Source: Okapia johnstoni (lineage: Eukaryota; Chordata; Mammalia; Artiodactyla; Giraffidae). From it: a DNA stretch of 64,000 nt. Below the pieces are notes generated by a model. That model saw nothing but the letters and a program-made list of their open reading frames with translations, did no database searches and was not told where the DNA came from. The stretch is taken from NCBI GenBank assembly GCA_024291935.2, contig CM044307.1:96663461-96727460 (forward strand), in the 5' to 3' direction. The position numbers and the translations under genes were made by a program. How positions within the stretch are numbered: the first letter of the stretch is position 1; each line of letters starts with the position of its first letter. Positions 9,956-20,734 of the stretch are shown here, piece by piece.

Positions 9956-10540
9956 CTCAGCAAGCAGACTAGAAGGAAATGTACTAAAAATAGAGTTAAT
10001 ATATGAAGGGGGATTGAGGCATTATGTCATTTTATTTTCTATGTCTACTTTATTTTTCAAATTTTCTATGACGAACAGGTATTGCTTTTACAATGGCTAA
10101 AATAAATTTGATAAAGAGAAAAAACATGCTAACTTTGTCAATTAAGATTCTATTCAGACATATTAATAATTTCCTTTGAAAAAAGCAATCAAATGAGCCA
10201 AATGGTCAAAAAACCAGTTGCTCATGTAGAGTTTCAGGAAACCTTTTGCAAGTGCCATTCTCACCTGGCCATTCATTCATCCAGTTATTGACTTATTCAG
10301 GTTCTTGTGTACAGGACATCGTGTACTTTGACAAGACATTCATGCATTTAGTTACTTATTAAGAAAATTACCAAATGCAAAAATTAACCATTTTATGTTT
10401 AAATGTCACTCGATTCTGTTTTGGTTTGATCTTATAAACTGTTTTGGTTTGATCAATACTGTGATCTACATTATAGGTTAGCTGACTTGGCATCTTTCTT
10501 GATTACCTTCACTGTCAAGGCTGTATATACTATATACTTA
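9956..10540. other. AT-rich unique stretch with a 16-bp direct repeat
   Basis: No gene or element recognised. CTGTTTTGGTTTGATC occurs at 10416-10431 and 10439-10454, a 23-bp-spaced direct repeat. Confidence 0.55.
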
Positions 10541-10544
10541 CTTT

Positions 10545-10955
10545 CTCAGTCTCTCTTGCAGATATGGGTAGTCATGTGACACAGTTCTGTTCAATGACAC
10601 ACAATCTGAAGTATGCTAGTACAGTTGTTGTGAACAGTTTCTTCCTTAAATAAATCATAGACACAGCTGGCTTCATACGTGTCTCCCTTCTTGCTGCTGT
10701 AAGTGGAGACATAATGGCAGGAGCCGCAGCAACCATCCTGAAATTACAGAAATGAGCTTCGTGCTAAGCATGGTAGAGCCTTAAGAGACAGAGAGAGCGC
10801 CTAAATCCTCCATGACACTGTTGAGCTATTGCACAAGCCTCCAAGCAATCTATACCCAGCCTCCTGCAAAGTACAAACGAAAACACTATTTGTTTAAACC
10901 ATTTTTGGTCAGTTTTTGTTACTTGTAGCCAAATGCATCCCTGTATAATACAAAT
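10545..10955 (+). repeat. Possible old mammalian interspersed repeat
   Basis: The order 'gggtagtcatgtgacacag', 'ttctgttcaatgacacacaa', 'cttcttgctgctgtaagtgg', 'aggagccgcagcaaccatcc' and 'tttttgttacttgtagcc' resembles a dispersed mammalian repeat ending near 'cctgtataatac'. The family is not named. Confidence 0.35.
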
Positions 10956-11044
10956 AGAGTTTGACAATACAATGTGGAAATGGCCTAAAAGGAGAAGTGC
11001 TATTTATAGTTAAAGAACAATAACAACATGACTGCAACATAAAG

Positions 11045-11155
11045 TCTTAGAGGGCAAGAATGTTTGTTTTCATTTTATTCACTGTGGTATCTCCAAAATT
11101 TAGAATAGTGACTGGCATGTAGTAGGCATTCAATCAGTGTTTGCTGACTGAGTGG
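11045..11155 (+). repeat. L2 LINE 3' terminus
   Basis: Shows 'cttagagggcaagaatg', 'gtggtatctccaaaatttag', 'gtgactggcatgtagtaggc' and 'attcaatcagtgtttgctga', the standard L2 terminal order. Confidence 0.85.
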
Positions 11156-12057
11156 TGGCATTTATGTTTGCAGAATTGCCCCCTAAATTCTGTGTCCTTC
11201 CTTCACTTCTGCAAGATGCATTTTCAGCTGCATGTCTTAGTGGTTCTCTGAAACCTGGCTCAACCAGTAAAAGTGTCCTGAAGCAAAAGTTTCATGCAAC
11301 CTCAGAAGCACTCAAATAAAGGAGTCAGAGGAGCCCTCTAAATTTGGTGAAATCTTGCATTCACTTTATTATAATATTACAAAGGTCAGAGGATACTGGA
11401 AAGGGGACCTGAACTCTCAGCTCCTAAGAGCTGTGTCACATGTCTTACCTGGGCTCATCTGCTGCCTGACTCTGTCTGCTTGAATCGCTCATTCCATCTT
11501 TCAAACAGGATGGGATCAAATAAGAGGGCTGACCTCAAGCACCGAAATGTGGTCATAAAATTCGCAGTTTATTGTCTCCTATCTACCTGTTCTCATCAGA
11601 GAGATGTTGGAGGTTTGTGAGGCAGAAAAGTATAAGTTGTTGAGTTTTTGGCTTTTATGCATCTGTTCAAAGGTATTTTTCTATCTTTCACATCCAATAT
11701 TCCCCAAAGGACCAAAAAGATAAAATTACATTTGGGTGAATTTCCTTCTTAAATAATTAAACATGATTTATCTTTCCTCCATCCATGTTCAAGAGATATT
11801 TTAAGGGGAAATTCTTCCTCCTATCGATCTGCTATAACAAGAACATCATTTTGACTTTCAGTGCTCAGTTTATCGGTGAGAAAATACTTGTGGCATGTAC
11901 AGTTAATCACAAGCTGTCACTGTGAGGATAACAATGCTGATGTAATCAATGGATTTAAAAATAGCTAGGCATGAAATTCACTCTCCTATCAATAATTAAG
12001 TTGTCACCCTCTGAAAAAATATGATCAGAATCATTACTATTACTATTTTTCCTGTTT
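11156..12057. other. Unique non-coding stretch
   Basis: No repeat family or gene recognised; AT-rich with no frame above 60 codons. Confidence 0.55.
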
Positions 12058-12066
12058 AAAGATTTC

Positions 12067-12395
12067 TAGGATTTCCCTGATGGTCCAGTAGTTAAGAATC
12101 CACCTGTCAATGCATAAGGCATGGGTTCAATCCCTGGTCTGGAAAGATTCCACGTGCCTCGGGGCAGCTAAGCGCATGAGCCACAGGTACTGAGCTTGTG
12201 CTCTGGGGCCGGGGAGCTGCAACATCTGAGCCCACGTGGAGCATCGACTGAAGCCCATGCGCCCTAAAGCCCACGCTCCCCAACAAGAGAAGCCCCCACA
12301 GTGAGAAGCTCGGCGTAACAACTGGTGAGTAGCCACAACTAGAGAAAGCCTGCACACAGCAACGCAGACCCTCACAGCCAAAAACAAATTAGAAG
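12067..12395 (+). repeat. CHR-1 SINE with 9-bp TSD
   Basis: Complete CHR-1 order: 'atttccctgatggtccagta', 'gttaagaatccacctgtcaa', 'caacaagagaagcccccaca', 'actagagaaagcctgcacac' and an A-rich end. AAAGATTTC flanks it at 12058-12066 and 12396-12404. Confidence 0.94.
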
Positions 12396-12739
12396 AAAGA
12401 TTTCCACAAAAGATTCATTGTGATTCTTTAAAACTATACTTTGTTGCTCTTCTTAACTTCCGTCCCTCTACTGAAAGCGATACCAGATATGTGATTTCAA
12501 GTGGCTTTTTGTGTTATACGACTGCTGCCTGTAATGTCCTGGGAAAGAAATTATTCTCTGGAGAACAGTTTAAACTAGTCCAACAATTTGCCCGAGGAAA
12601 GCCTGAAGAAATAGGCTATTTTCACCTAGTTTTTAAAAATAGAAACACATGAGGCTGCATGAATTCAGTGTCCGTGAACATGTCACATCTCAGCCAAAAG
12701 ACATGAAGTCCTAAGTTTTTTCACAAGAATTAATTCCAT

Positions 12740-13260
12740 CAGGCATATCTTACTTTGTTGCCCTCGGCTTTACTGTGTTTCACAAATACAATACTTTGTT
12801 ACAAACTGAAGATTTGCGTCAACCCTGTATCAAGTAAGTCCTTTTTCCAGGGCATTTGCTCACTCTGCGTCTCTGTGTCACACTTTAAAGATATTATTAT
12901 TGAGATTATTTTTAAAGAACAGTTTAGGGCTGACAGAAAAATTAGGGGGAAGCTGCAGATTTTTCATATATCCACTGCTCTATGTCACAGTTTGATAATT
13001 CTCAAAATATTTCAGCCCCTTTATCTCACTGAAGGCTCAGATAAAGGTTTACATTTTTTTAGCAGTAAAGTACTTTTAACTAAAGTATATACTTTTTTTA
13101 AACATAATGCTATTGCATACTTAATACACTATAGTATAGTGCAAACATAACTTTTGCAAGCACTAGAAAACCAGAAAATTCACGTGAGTCACTTTATTGC
13201 ATTATCCACTTTATTACAATGGTCTGGAACCCAACCTACAATATCTCTGAGGCATGCCTA
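12740..13260 (+). mobile_element. Tigger1-type DNA transposon, internally deleted
   Basis: The left part ('ggctttactgtgtttcacaa', 'aaactgaagatttgcgtcaa', 'gcatttgctcactctgcgtc', 'tctgtgtcacactttaaag') is Tigger1 5' terminal sequence. The right part ('aatgctattgcatacttaat', 'catcgtgagtcacttta'-like, 'ggtctggaacccaaccta', 'atctctgaggcatgcc') is the opposite terminus. The ends share AGGCAT. Between them, about 12895-12970 looks like a foreign L1-type fragment ('aaagaacagtttagggctga'). The 131-codon frame 12755-13150 is transposon DNA and carries no transposase. Confidence 0.8.
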
Positions 13261-13261
13261 T

Positions 13262-14420
13262 TTGGGGAAGAATTTTTAGTTCTCCATTTCCTTCTCTCTT
13301 TGGAGCTCAGTAACTCTCATAAGTACAACAGTATGCATTGACATTTTTCCAAATAGTGCCAGACTGTTAGTTTTGAGAATCAGATTTGGAACTTGTTTGC
13401 CTCATTGAGTCCTTTATTTTGTCTTCCATTTGGGATTTTCACCACCTTGCACACCAGGCAGCATACCTGACTTTGGAGAATTCACAGTGGATTTGCTTCT
13501 GCAAAGAAGTAATTGGATTCCTCTGTTGGCTTTTGAACCCTGTTCTAACCTCAACCATCATCCCTTGTCTAGCCCAAAGGACATCTGAGCTTTGTTTATG
13601 AGGGAAAAAATGAGGAAGAGTCAACCGACAGATCAGGGTCAGGAGGTAATGAGCCACTGGGATTAGGTGGTGGCAACTTTAGCATTTTTCACAGGACACT
13701 GAGCAAGAATGAAGACTCAAGGGCATTTTTCAGAGAAGAGCAGAGCTGAGGACTATATCCAGGGCTTGGCTACTCATAAGCCTCAGGGGCCATTGTTGTC
13801 TTGCAGAAAACATTCCCAGCTGGGCAATTGGCCTGGTTTATGGAAAGATGAAGTTGTTTATGGTAGAGAAGTGCTGACAATTATTTTATACCCTTGAAAA
13901 GGGCATTAGATATAATCTATGAGGCAATGAAAAGTATGACTGTTTCAGAGATTATCTCGCAAGCTTGGCTTCCCAGGAGTGTCCCCCTTTACAAGTCTGT
14001 GGTTTATGCTTCTGTGGATGTGGAGGTTGGAACACTATTCTGGGACCTGCCAGCAGCAACAGTCAGCTTGGTTGTGTTCATGCTCTTGAGTGTACAGAAG
14101 CAGTCATAAAATTTGGCTTCTTGCTGTGAAATGACACCTGATATGGAACTGTCCCCTAAGGAGGTGTCGAACATAAAAATTCAATGGAGAGGAAGAAGTA
14201 TGAGTCCAGCTGAGTATATACACCAGATTGGAACTGGCAAAAGTGAAGTCTGTAATGACCTTCAAATAGTCTCCCTCGTGCTCTGCTGGGAGATTGACTT
14301 GGAGTTTGGTTAGGGGATAAAGAGCTCTCTAGAGCCTATGTCAACAACACAAAAAAATCATGAAAGATACATAAAAGAATGTGCACATGCATGCTAAGTC
14401 ACTTCAGTCCAGATAAAAGA
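13262..14420. other. Unique non-coding stretch
   Basis: Several open frames of 62-72 codons lie head to tail on the plus strand (13386-14313), with no recognisable domain and in different frames. No repeat family recognised. Exonic function is not supported. Confidence 0.5.
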
Positions 14421-14424
14421 ATAC

Positions 14425-14640
14425 CTAATGTTTATTTAGTATTTGTGAAGAGCCAGGCCCTGGGTTAAGTATTTTTCAAGCATCATCTCACAAGTAGGTT
14501 CACAATTAAACCCTTGGAGGAAGACACAGTTATGAACCCCATTTTATAGTGGAGGAAATTGAGATTTTAAAAAGCCAACTCATCAATAAATGGCTCTCCC
14601 AGGTCTGTCTGATTCTAGTGCCCCCAAAACCTGAGCCTGA
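14425..14640 (-). repeat. MIR SINE, fairly complete
   Basis: Minus-orientation order: 'tttatttagtatttgtgaag', 'agccaggccctgggttaagt', 'ccattttatagtggaggaaa', 'ctcccaggtctgtctgattc'. One of the better-preserved MIR copies here. Confidence 0.8.
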
Positions 14641-15167
14641 TAGACTGTGTTGGATATTTACTTATAATTTCAAAGTCAGTCATTGTACTAAATAAAATGA
14701 AAGAAAAATAATGTGGAAAATGCAGATAATCATTGAATTCCAAAGGGCAGTTTATAAACACAAATTCTGAGCTATCATATTAGTCATCCAGCAAGACTTC
14801 AGTTGCACATAGATTCAAAAAATGTGAATGTTTTTTCCACACAGCAATTAATTTCAGAATAAATAGTAAGTTTGTCAACATGATAATCTTTCTCTTAAAG
14901 TACTGATTTTTAGAAATGCAGGCACTGTGCTCTCTCCGTTGTTTTGCATCTTACCAAGATGCTCAGGGGCCCTATGCTGCAACACAAACTCCCTTCTAGA
15001 CATCTATTCAGGTGTTTTGGATGAGCTGGTACAGATAAAGATACACTTTCTGTCAGAACTTTTCTTACTAAGAGTTATTTTAATTCATTTGAGTAAACGG
15101 ATCAAAAATTTCTCCCAGGAAAAGTCCAGGGTGGTTTGGTGGAAGGCAGTTTGCAAATGCTAGATCT
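14641..15167. other. Unique non-coding stretch
   Basis: Nothing recognised. A 78-codon frame at 14927-15163 has no family resemblance. Confidence 0.5.
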
Positions 15168-15171
15168 TAGC

Positions 15172-15437
15172 TCAGTTCAGTTGCTCAGTCGTGTCCGACT
15201 CTTTTCGACCTCATGGACTGCAGCACACCAGGCCTCCCTGTCCATCACCAACTCCCAGAGCTTACTCAAACTCATGTCCATCGAGTTGGTGATGCCATCC
15301 AACCATCTCATCCTCTGTCATCCCCTTCTCCTCCTGCTTTCAATGTTTCTCAGCATCAGGGTCTTTTCCAGTGAGTCAGTTCTTTGCAGCAGGTGACCAA
15401 AGTATTGGAGCTTCAGCTTCAGCATCAGTTCCTCCAA
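15172..15437 (-). repeat. BovB LINE 3' end, 5'-truncated
   Basis: Begins 'cagttcagttgctcagtcgt', followed by 'ctccctgtccatcaccaact' and 'caaagtattggagcttcagc'. About 265 bp of the 3' end. A possible short duplication around 'atctta' on each side is too degenerate to count as a TSD. Confidence 0.92.
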
Positions 15438-15439
15438 AT

Positions 15440-17172
15440 CTTAAAGTGTTGATATTTATTCTCCCCACTAGAGGGTAGTGCTTGAAAGGATTACAGTCCT
15501 TACCTCTGAAGTTAGTACAACGGACTGGAACAAATCCTAGTATTGTTACTTCCCCTAACCCACGCAGAGAGCACATAAAGATTTTATTTCTTTGAGGCAG
15601 AAAGAAATATGTTTGCTCTAACATGATGCAGAAATCAATGATGATGCTGTCTTAACTTGCTGAGCTTGGAGAAAGAGAAACGCTAGTAAAATTTAATACT
15701 CTGAATCATCAAAGGATAAATGGAAGAAGACATCTTTATAAATGTAAGTGAAGTCCTTTTACGATAAACTCTTAAAGGCAGAATATTGTGACCAAATGCT
15801 CAGAAAAGTAATCTCTGTTGCTTTGGTTTGATTATCATTAGAATTTACTGGAGTGAACAACTTATTTCAATGAGCATCTTTTTTCTTTTGTCAGTATAAT
15901 GGTCACACACGGTGTATGGTGCAAACTACAAGCTCAAAAAATACGTAATATTATGTAATTGTTAAGCTTTGCCCTTTGAAAAAAGGATGAGTGCTGAAAG
16001 GGCAGTAGTTGGTATTCAAAGATGGATTTAAAAGCTATAGAAATTTGCTGAGAATACCTTGGGTTACCTGCTTGAATCTTCCAGAGTGTCACTAATTAGA
16101 AAGGCTGCCTAAGTGGAAGCATTGTTTCCTTAAACCATAATTAAAGCCCACAGTTCTTGGGTCTTGACCTCTGCTTTAGCAAGGATGACTGGGACCCTGA
16201 GAGATTCACTGAGAATTCTTACTTTTCAAAACAGTCTAGTGGGGATGGGGGATGGGAGGAATACACCGAGAGACTAAATCAGCAGTTTATCAAGGGTTCC
16301 CAATCCAAATTTTCTGATTTTTTTCTGGTCAGCCCAGGTGATTCACTATCAGCAAGTAGATACTGAGTGCCTACAGAGTCACAGATTGAGCAACTTTGTG
16401 GAGAACCTGGAGCAGTGCTGGGTACTACAGGAGGTTCCAAATTTTAAATCTTTTCCCTGCTCTGAAGGATAAATGAATATAATCACCTTCACATATGGAA
16501 GGTGACAGATACTGTGAAAATAGAAAGAGTTCAGGTGTGAGGATGGGGCTGGAGATTACTGTCTTAATTCACTGAATTCAATAAAGCAGAACCCCTCCCC
16601 ACTAAGAGCTTCGAACCTAATGGAGAAGGTACCCTGACACCCAGTTAACCTTCTGCTTCCCTGGTTGGTGTGTGACTCTATCTGAGGAATTTTTATTCAG
16701 TGAACACTATGGGTTCATTCTCATTGTCTTGACTTAAAGGGAACAGTCCTGAAGACACCCCAAGGAAGATTGTTAACAAAAATCACCAGAGTCTGGAAGA
16801 TGATTTTTATTCACCCTCCGGAGCTGTGTTGACTCTGATGGCCCTGCCCAAGGCAATAACTACTCTCTGCAACACCAAGAGCTTTCTTCTTTGTAGAATG
16901 AAATTACAGAAACACCCACGTCACAGGATTCAGCATGTGGATGGACAGGAAATAAGGGTAGAAGCCACTCTGATGAGCCTCACAGAGGTCTTTCTGTTCG
17001 GGATCCATTGCGATCTTAGAGACTTCACTCATTTCAAAGCAATAGGCTTTATTCAGCCTTCATTTTGGGTGTGCAAACATTTAGCCCCAGATAAATGGAG
17101 ACCCTATTATCCACATTTCAAAGGGTTTTTAACTTTAAAAGCCTTAAAGCAGATTTTTTTCTGGAGATAGGC
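15440..17172. other. Long unique non-coding stretch
   Basis: No transposable element recognised over about 1.7 kb. The longest frame (16826-17170, 114 codons, plus) ends just before a T-tract and has no domain I know. CCACTAGAGGG at 15465-15475 is a partial CTCF-like match that breaks in the conserved GGC. Confidence 0.5.
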
Positions 17173-17194
17173 TTTTTTTTTTTTTTTTTTTTTT
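17173..17194. repeat. Homopolymer (T)22
   Basis: A run of 22 T. No SINE or retrocopy body with this as tail could be identified on either side. Confidence 0.95.
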
Positions 17195-17330
17195 AATGAA
17201 TTAGCTGCAATTGTAGAATGCTGGACCTGGAAGAGATTTCAGAGATCTTTTACGTACACACACACTCCTGATTTACGGAAAAGGGAAGAAAAATCAGGCT
17301 GTTTTCCCTAAGTCAAGAGCAAATTTTTGG
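17195..17330 (-). repeat. Old SINE/LINE fossil, MIR- or L3-like
   Basis: 'tagaatgctggacctggaag', 'agatttcagagatcttttac' and 'tgatttacggaaaagggaag' follow the order of an ancient mammalian repeat ('ctggaagggaccttagagat' type). Family uncertain. Confidence 0.4.
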
Positions 17331-17987
17331 AAGGGCTGGAACCATGTTTTCTGATTCTCAGCTCTGTGGGCTGATCAGCTGAGAACAACAAAAACAAGAT
17401 TTGAATCAGATACAAAGAGAAATTGACTTTAAGACCATCACATCGTTCAATGAGATTTGTTTGCTCGTGAATTCTACATTATATAACTAGCTATTCAGAA
17501 ATACATCTACAAGAAGTATTGAAGTACCAATATAAAGAGGAACAAAAAACCAAGTGCACAATTATTACGTGCAGTCACTAGCCCATCAGGTATATTTAGT
17601 CTTATCAGAATCAACATGGCAATAAAATGTCTCCTTGTCCTTCCAACTTCCTCATTAAAAGGCACTAAATTTGTTTTTCTCACACATAGAAAGATAAGGT
17701 TGTTAATTGCAGGAACTGCTTATCAGCAAAAATGTAAAATAGCAGGAGAGTCATTTGATGGTTTAGCTAAGAAGAAAAAGGAACGGAGGAAGGAAGGAAT
17801 ACAGCATAAAGAAAGCCTGGAGGAATGAACACGAAATCAGTGCTCATAACGAATTTAACATTTGTAAATGGAAATATTTCCTAGAAAGTATTCTTCGTAT
17901 TTTTTAAAAAGGAGATAATGCAAAATATAGAAGTATGAACATATGTAAAATGCCAATTAAAATTAAAGGAATAAACTGAGATAGCAA
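17331..17987. other. AT-rich unique stretch
   Basis: No repeat or gene recognised. 'gaacggaggaaggaaggaat' near 17780 is mildly purine-rich. Confidence 0.5.
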
Positions 17988-18069
17988 AGGACAGGGGAGC
18001 CTGGCATGCTGCAGTCCATGGGGTCACAAAGAGTTGGACATGACTTAGCAACTGAATAACAACAACTTT
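17988..18069 (+). repeat. BovB LINE extreme 3' end
   Basis: 'tagcaaaggacaggggagcc', 'tgctgcagtccatggggtca', 'gagttggacatgacttagca' then 'actgaataacaacaac' match the last ~80 bp of BovB in sense orientation. Confidence 0.85.
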
Positions 18070-18692
18070 TGCTAGGACTATTACAAATGAAAAATACCAC
18101 CCCAACTTCAGGATGGTCCTAGCAAGATTGTGCATGACTGGAGGGAACACAAGGTATGAGGGAAAAGTGACCTCAGAGTCTACTCCAAGCCTGAGTCTTA
18201 TAAATCCTGTCAATAACTGGAGTTTGGAGATGTCTTAGGTTGTGAGAAGTTTATTTCACAGTGGTTAAAATAAAAAAGCTGCACTAGACAGTAGAAGATT
18301 ATCCTCTTACAGAAAGAGAAAAATGAGTCTAATTCTATCCACTTCACCTGCATTTAGAGCGCTGATGCGAAATGTGCAGTCAGCTCTTGGCTCTTGTGTT
18401 TTCTTCCGTCAATCAGAACGCTTGCAAAATGGATTTTCAGTATTAAGGGTTAGTCCATGACCTCAGTCTTAGAAAAGACCACATCAAGCTCATGGCATTT
18501 AACTTCTATGAATTTACATGTCATAGTCCCAGGTTTTTGCTTCCTCCATAAAATAAGGTAGTGTAAGTCACTTGTATGGATACAAAGATTTTCAGATTAA
18601 TTCATCTAAAACATACACACACATCTAATTAATTAATCATAGCTCCTAATTTATAGGAACAGCTAAGATGTTTGGGTATTTGGGGGCCATTA
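18070..18692. other. Unique non-coding stretch
   Basis: Nothing recognised; AT-rich, no frame of interest. Confidence 0.5.
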
Positions 18693-18702
18693 TTCTTTTA
18701 TT

Positions 18703-18783
18703 GGGCTTCCCCAGTGGCTCAGGTGGTAAAGAATCCATCTGGAATGCAGGAGACTGCCAGCAAAGCAGCAAACCTGGGTTTGT
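18703..18783 (+). repeat. Bov-tA head-only SINE (81 bp) with 10-bp TSD
   Basis: Only the tRNA-Glu-like 5' head is present ('gggcttccccagtggctcag', 'gtggtaaagaatccatctgg', 'aatgcaggagac'). A short unrelated filler follows, then 'aacctgggtttg'. The Bov-A body is absent. TTCTTTTATT at 18693-18702 and 18784-18793 is a perfect duplication, so the 81 bp appears to have been inserted as such. This is unusual because SINEs normally keep the 3' end. Confidence 0.8.
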
Positions 18784-18912
18784 TTCTTTTATTATTTATT
18801 CTTTTACTTTTTTAAGCAGGAAGGAATATTTTAAATATAATTGGGTGTCAGTGAAGAAGGGTTTAAATTCACAAAGCCTTATGGCTAGAAGCAGCATTTT
18901 TTTATGTAGAGC
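18784..18912. other. Short AT-rich unique spacer
   Basis: Lies between the head-only SINE and the tandem duplication. Nothing recognised. Confidence 0.5.
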
Positions 18913-19243
18913 TGCTCTGTTCTATGTACACCACCTGTCTGTCTAACTCTCCACTTACCAATCTGGAGTAGTTTTCCAAAACTCTTTCAGCTGTAGAATC
19001 CTTTAAAAAATCGTGTCTAAAAATGTAACATTAAAAAAAAAAAGACACTCCGGCTGTGACTGGGGAGAAACCCACATTGGGGCTCTCTGCACACCACCTG
19101 TTTGTCTAATTCTCTACTTAACCGATCTGGAGTAGTTTTCCAAAACTTTTTCGGCTGTAGAATCTTTTAAAAAAAATCATATCTGAAAATGTAACTTGAA
19201 ACAAAGACACTCTGGCCGTGACTGGGGAGAAACCTACACGGGG
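18913..19243. repeat. Two-copy tandem duplication, unit about 162 bp
   Basis: Copy 1 (about 18913-19080) and copy 2 (about 19083-19243) share consecutive blocks at a constant offset of 162-163 bp: 'acaccacctg', 'atctggagtagttttccaaa', 'gctgtagaatc', 'gacactc', 'gtgactggggagaaac'. Differences are scattered substitutions and A-tract length changes, so the duplication is not recent. No family recognised. Confidence 0.92.
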
Positions 19244-19244
19244 C

Positions 19245-20730
19245 AGGTTCTGTCCCACTGTTTGAACAAAGGATGGTGGCGGCTGAAGGAATGTGTGACC
19301 CTGTGGCAGCTGCTTCCGGCAACCGCAAGGGGAGGTGCTTGCAAACCAGCCTGTGCAGCAGTCATCCAATAGGCTGCATCAGCCTTCGCCAAACCAGAGA
19401 TCATTAATAATTCATTATCATTAATTAATAAAACACATACTCCTCCTTTTTAATAGGTACTGACTGGAAACACTGTAGCAAAATTAGCAGATACTCTAAA
19501 TTATGAATCCTGTGTGTTAAACAACCTCCAAATCATAGCTGATGCATAAAAAAGGACATCTTCTGAGTCCCTGATGAGAAGTAGAGAAGTTCAGAAAAAA
19601 TCTACTGTTAGCTATTTATAAAGAAATTATCTCAATTTCTGTTTTATACTTTGATGGGAGGGGATGGAGTACTCTTGCTTTATTTGCTTGCATTTTTATT
19701 TCACTAAAAAGAGCCATATTTTGATGATTGAATATTCGTATAGTTGGCCAAGTGGTGTTGAATCATGTATTTGAGCCAGTGTTGGCCAGGGACTGTGAGC
19801 TCTCAGAGGATGAGACTCACAGCTGCTAGACATCAATTCTCAGCCAACTGCCGTGTGTTTCAGGCACCTAGGGATGAGATGGCCTTGGAGCCAGATCACT
19901 TTCTATTACTTCCTGTTCTTCCTTGTTCTCCCTCTGGTCCCCATTCAGACTTTTTAATAAATGCAAACTATGTCCCTCCTTAAAAAAAACTGCACCTGCA
20001 GAACTTTCCTCTTGAGCATCTGTCATGCAGGATTGAAAACTCCAGAAAATGCAGACGATATTTGGGTTTTAGCTAAAATAGTTTTAAGAGACTTGGAAGA
20101 CATAGGGGCCCCACTAGTTGAACTTCACTGGCACAGTGCTGCTTTTTTAAAAAATATTGAACCCTAGAACTAGCTCATCAGATCCTTTGAGTAAGCTCAG
20201 CTGATCAAACTGCAGTTCCAATGACAGCATATCGTACTAAGTGCTGGAAATAGATGAGATAGTGGGTAGACAAGTTATGATTCTCTATGAGAATGGAAGA
20301 TCCAGGGTGAGTCTTTGTAAACGCAGGCTTGACACTCCTCTGAAGCCCTTGAAGATTACATTTGATTCCTGGGTGCCTTCTAGATCAGAAAAATAAAAAA
20401 TCTATTCTTTAATTGCTATTTCAAGGTAAGGAGTCTTTGTGCTTTCAAAAAAAAAAACAATCCCTTCGAATTCTCACCAGAGAAGTTCTTTGAAATTTAT
20501 ATGTCTCTCAGTAAATTTGGATTGGTGCATCAGTCTCAGGCAATCTAGTAATTTTCAGCTGTTGGGCAATCAAATCAACCCTAAATGAATGAATTTTATC
20601 ACATATCTGCATTGGAAAGAAAGGGGTAAAAGAGGGGAGAGGGGTGCAGAGGCTATGGAAATTGAGTATCACTTATTCTCAGATTCAAAAGTCCTTACAG
20701 CTTTAAATGAGCATTCTGCTTGGAACAATT
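19245..20730. other. Unique non-coding stretch
   Basis: No transposable element recognised over ~1.5 kb. Short frames (19765-19983, 19961-20167) show no known domain. Confidence 0.5.
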
Positions 20731-20734
20731 GGCA

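Noticed and set aside
12755..13150. 131-codon plus-strand open frame
   Set aside because: It lies wholly within a shrunken Tigger1 element, in terminal non-coding transposon sequence.
15465..15477. CCACTAGAGGGTA as a second CTCF site
   Set aside because: The conserved GGC is broken (GGT), so the match to the core pattern fails at an important position.
16826..17170. 114-codon plus-strand frame ending beside (T)22, considered as a retrocopy
   Set aside because: A T-tract on the plus strand would be the tail of a minus-strand copy lying to its right, not of this frame. No TSD or recognisable protein was found.
19059..19235. TGEKP-like codons (zinc-finger linker) in both copies of the tandem duplication
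   Set aside because: No C2H2 cysteine/histidine framework is encoded around either copy, and frames are interrupted by A-tracts. Coincidence is the simpler reading.
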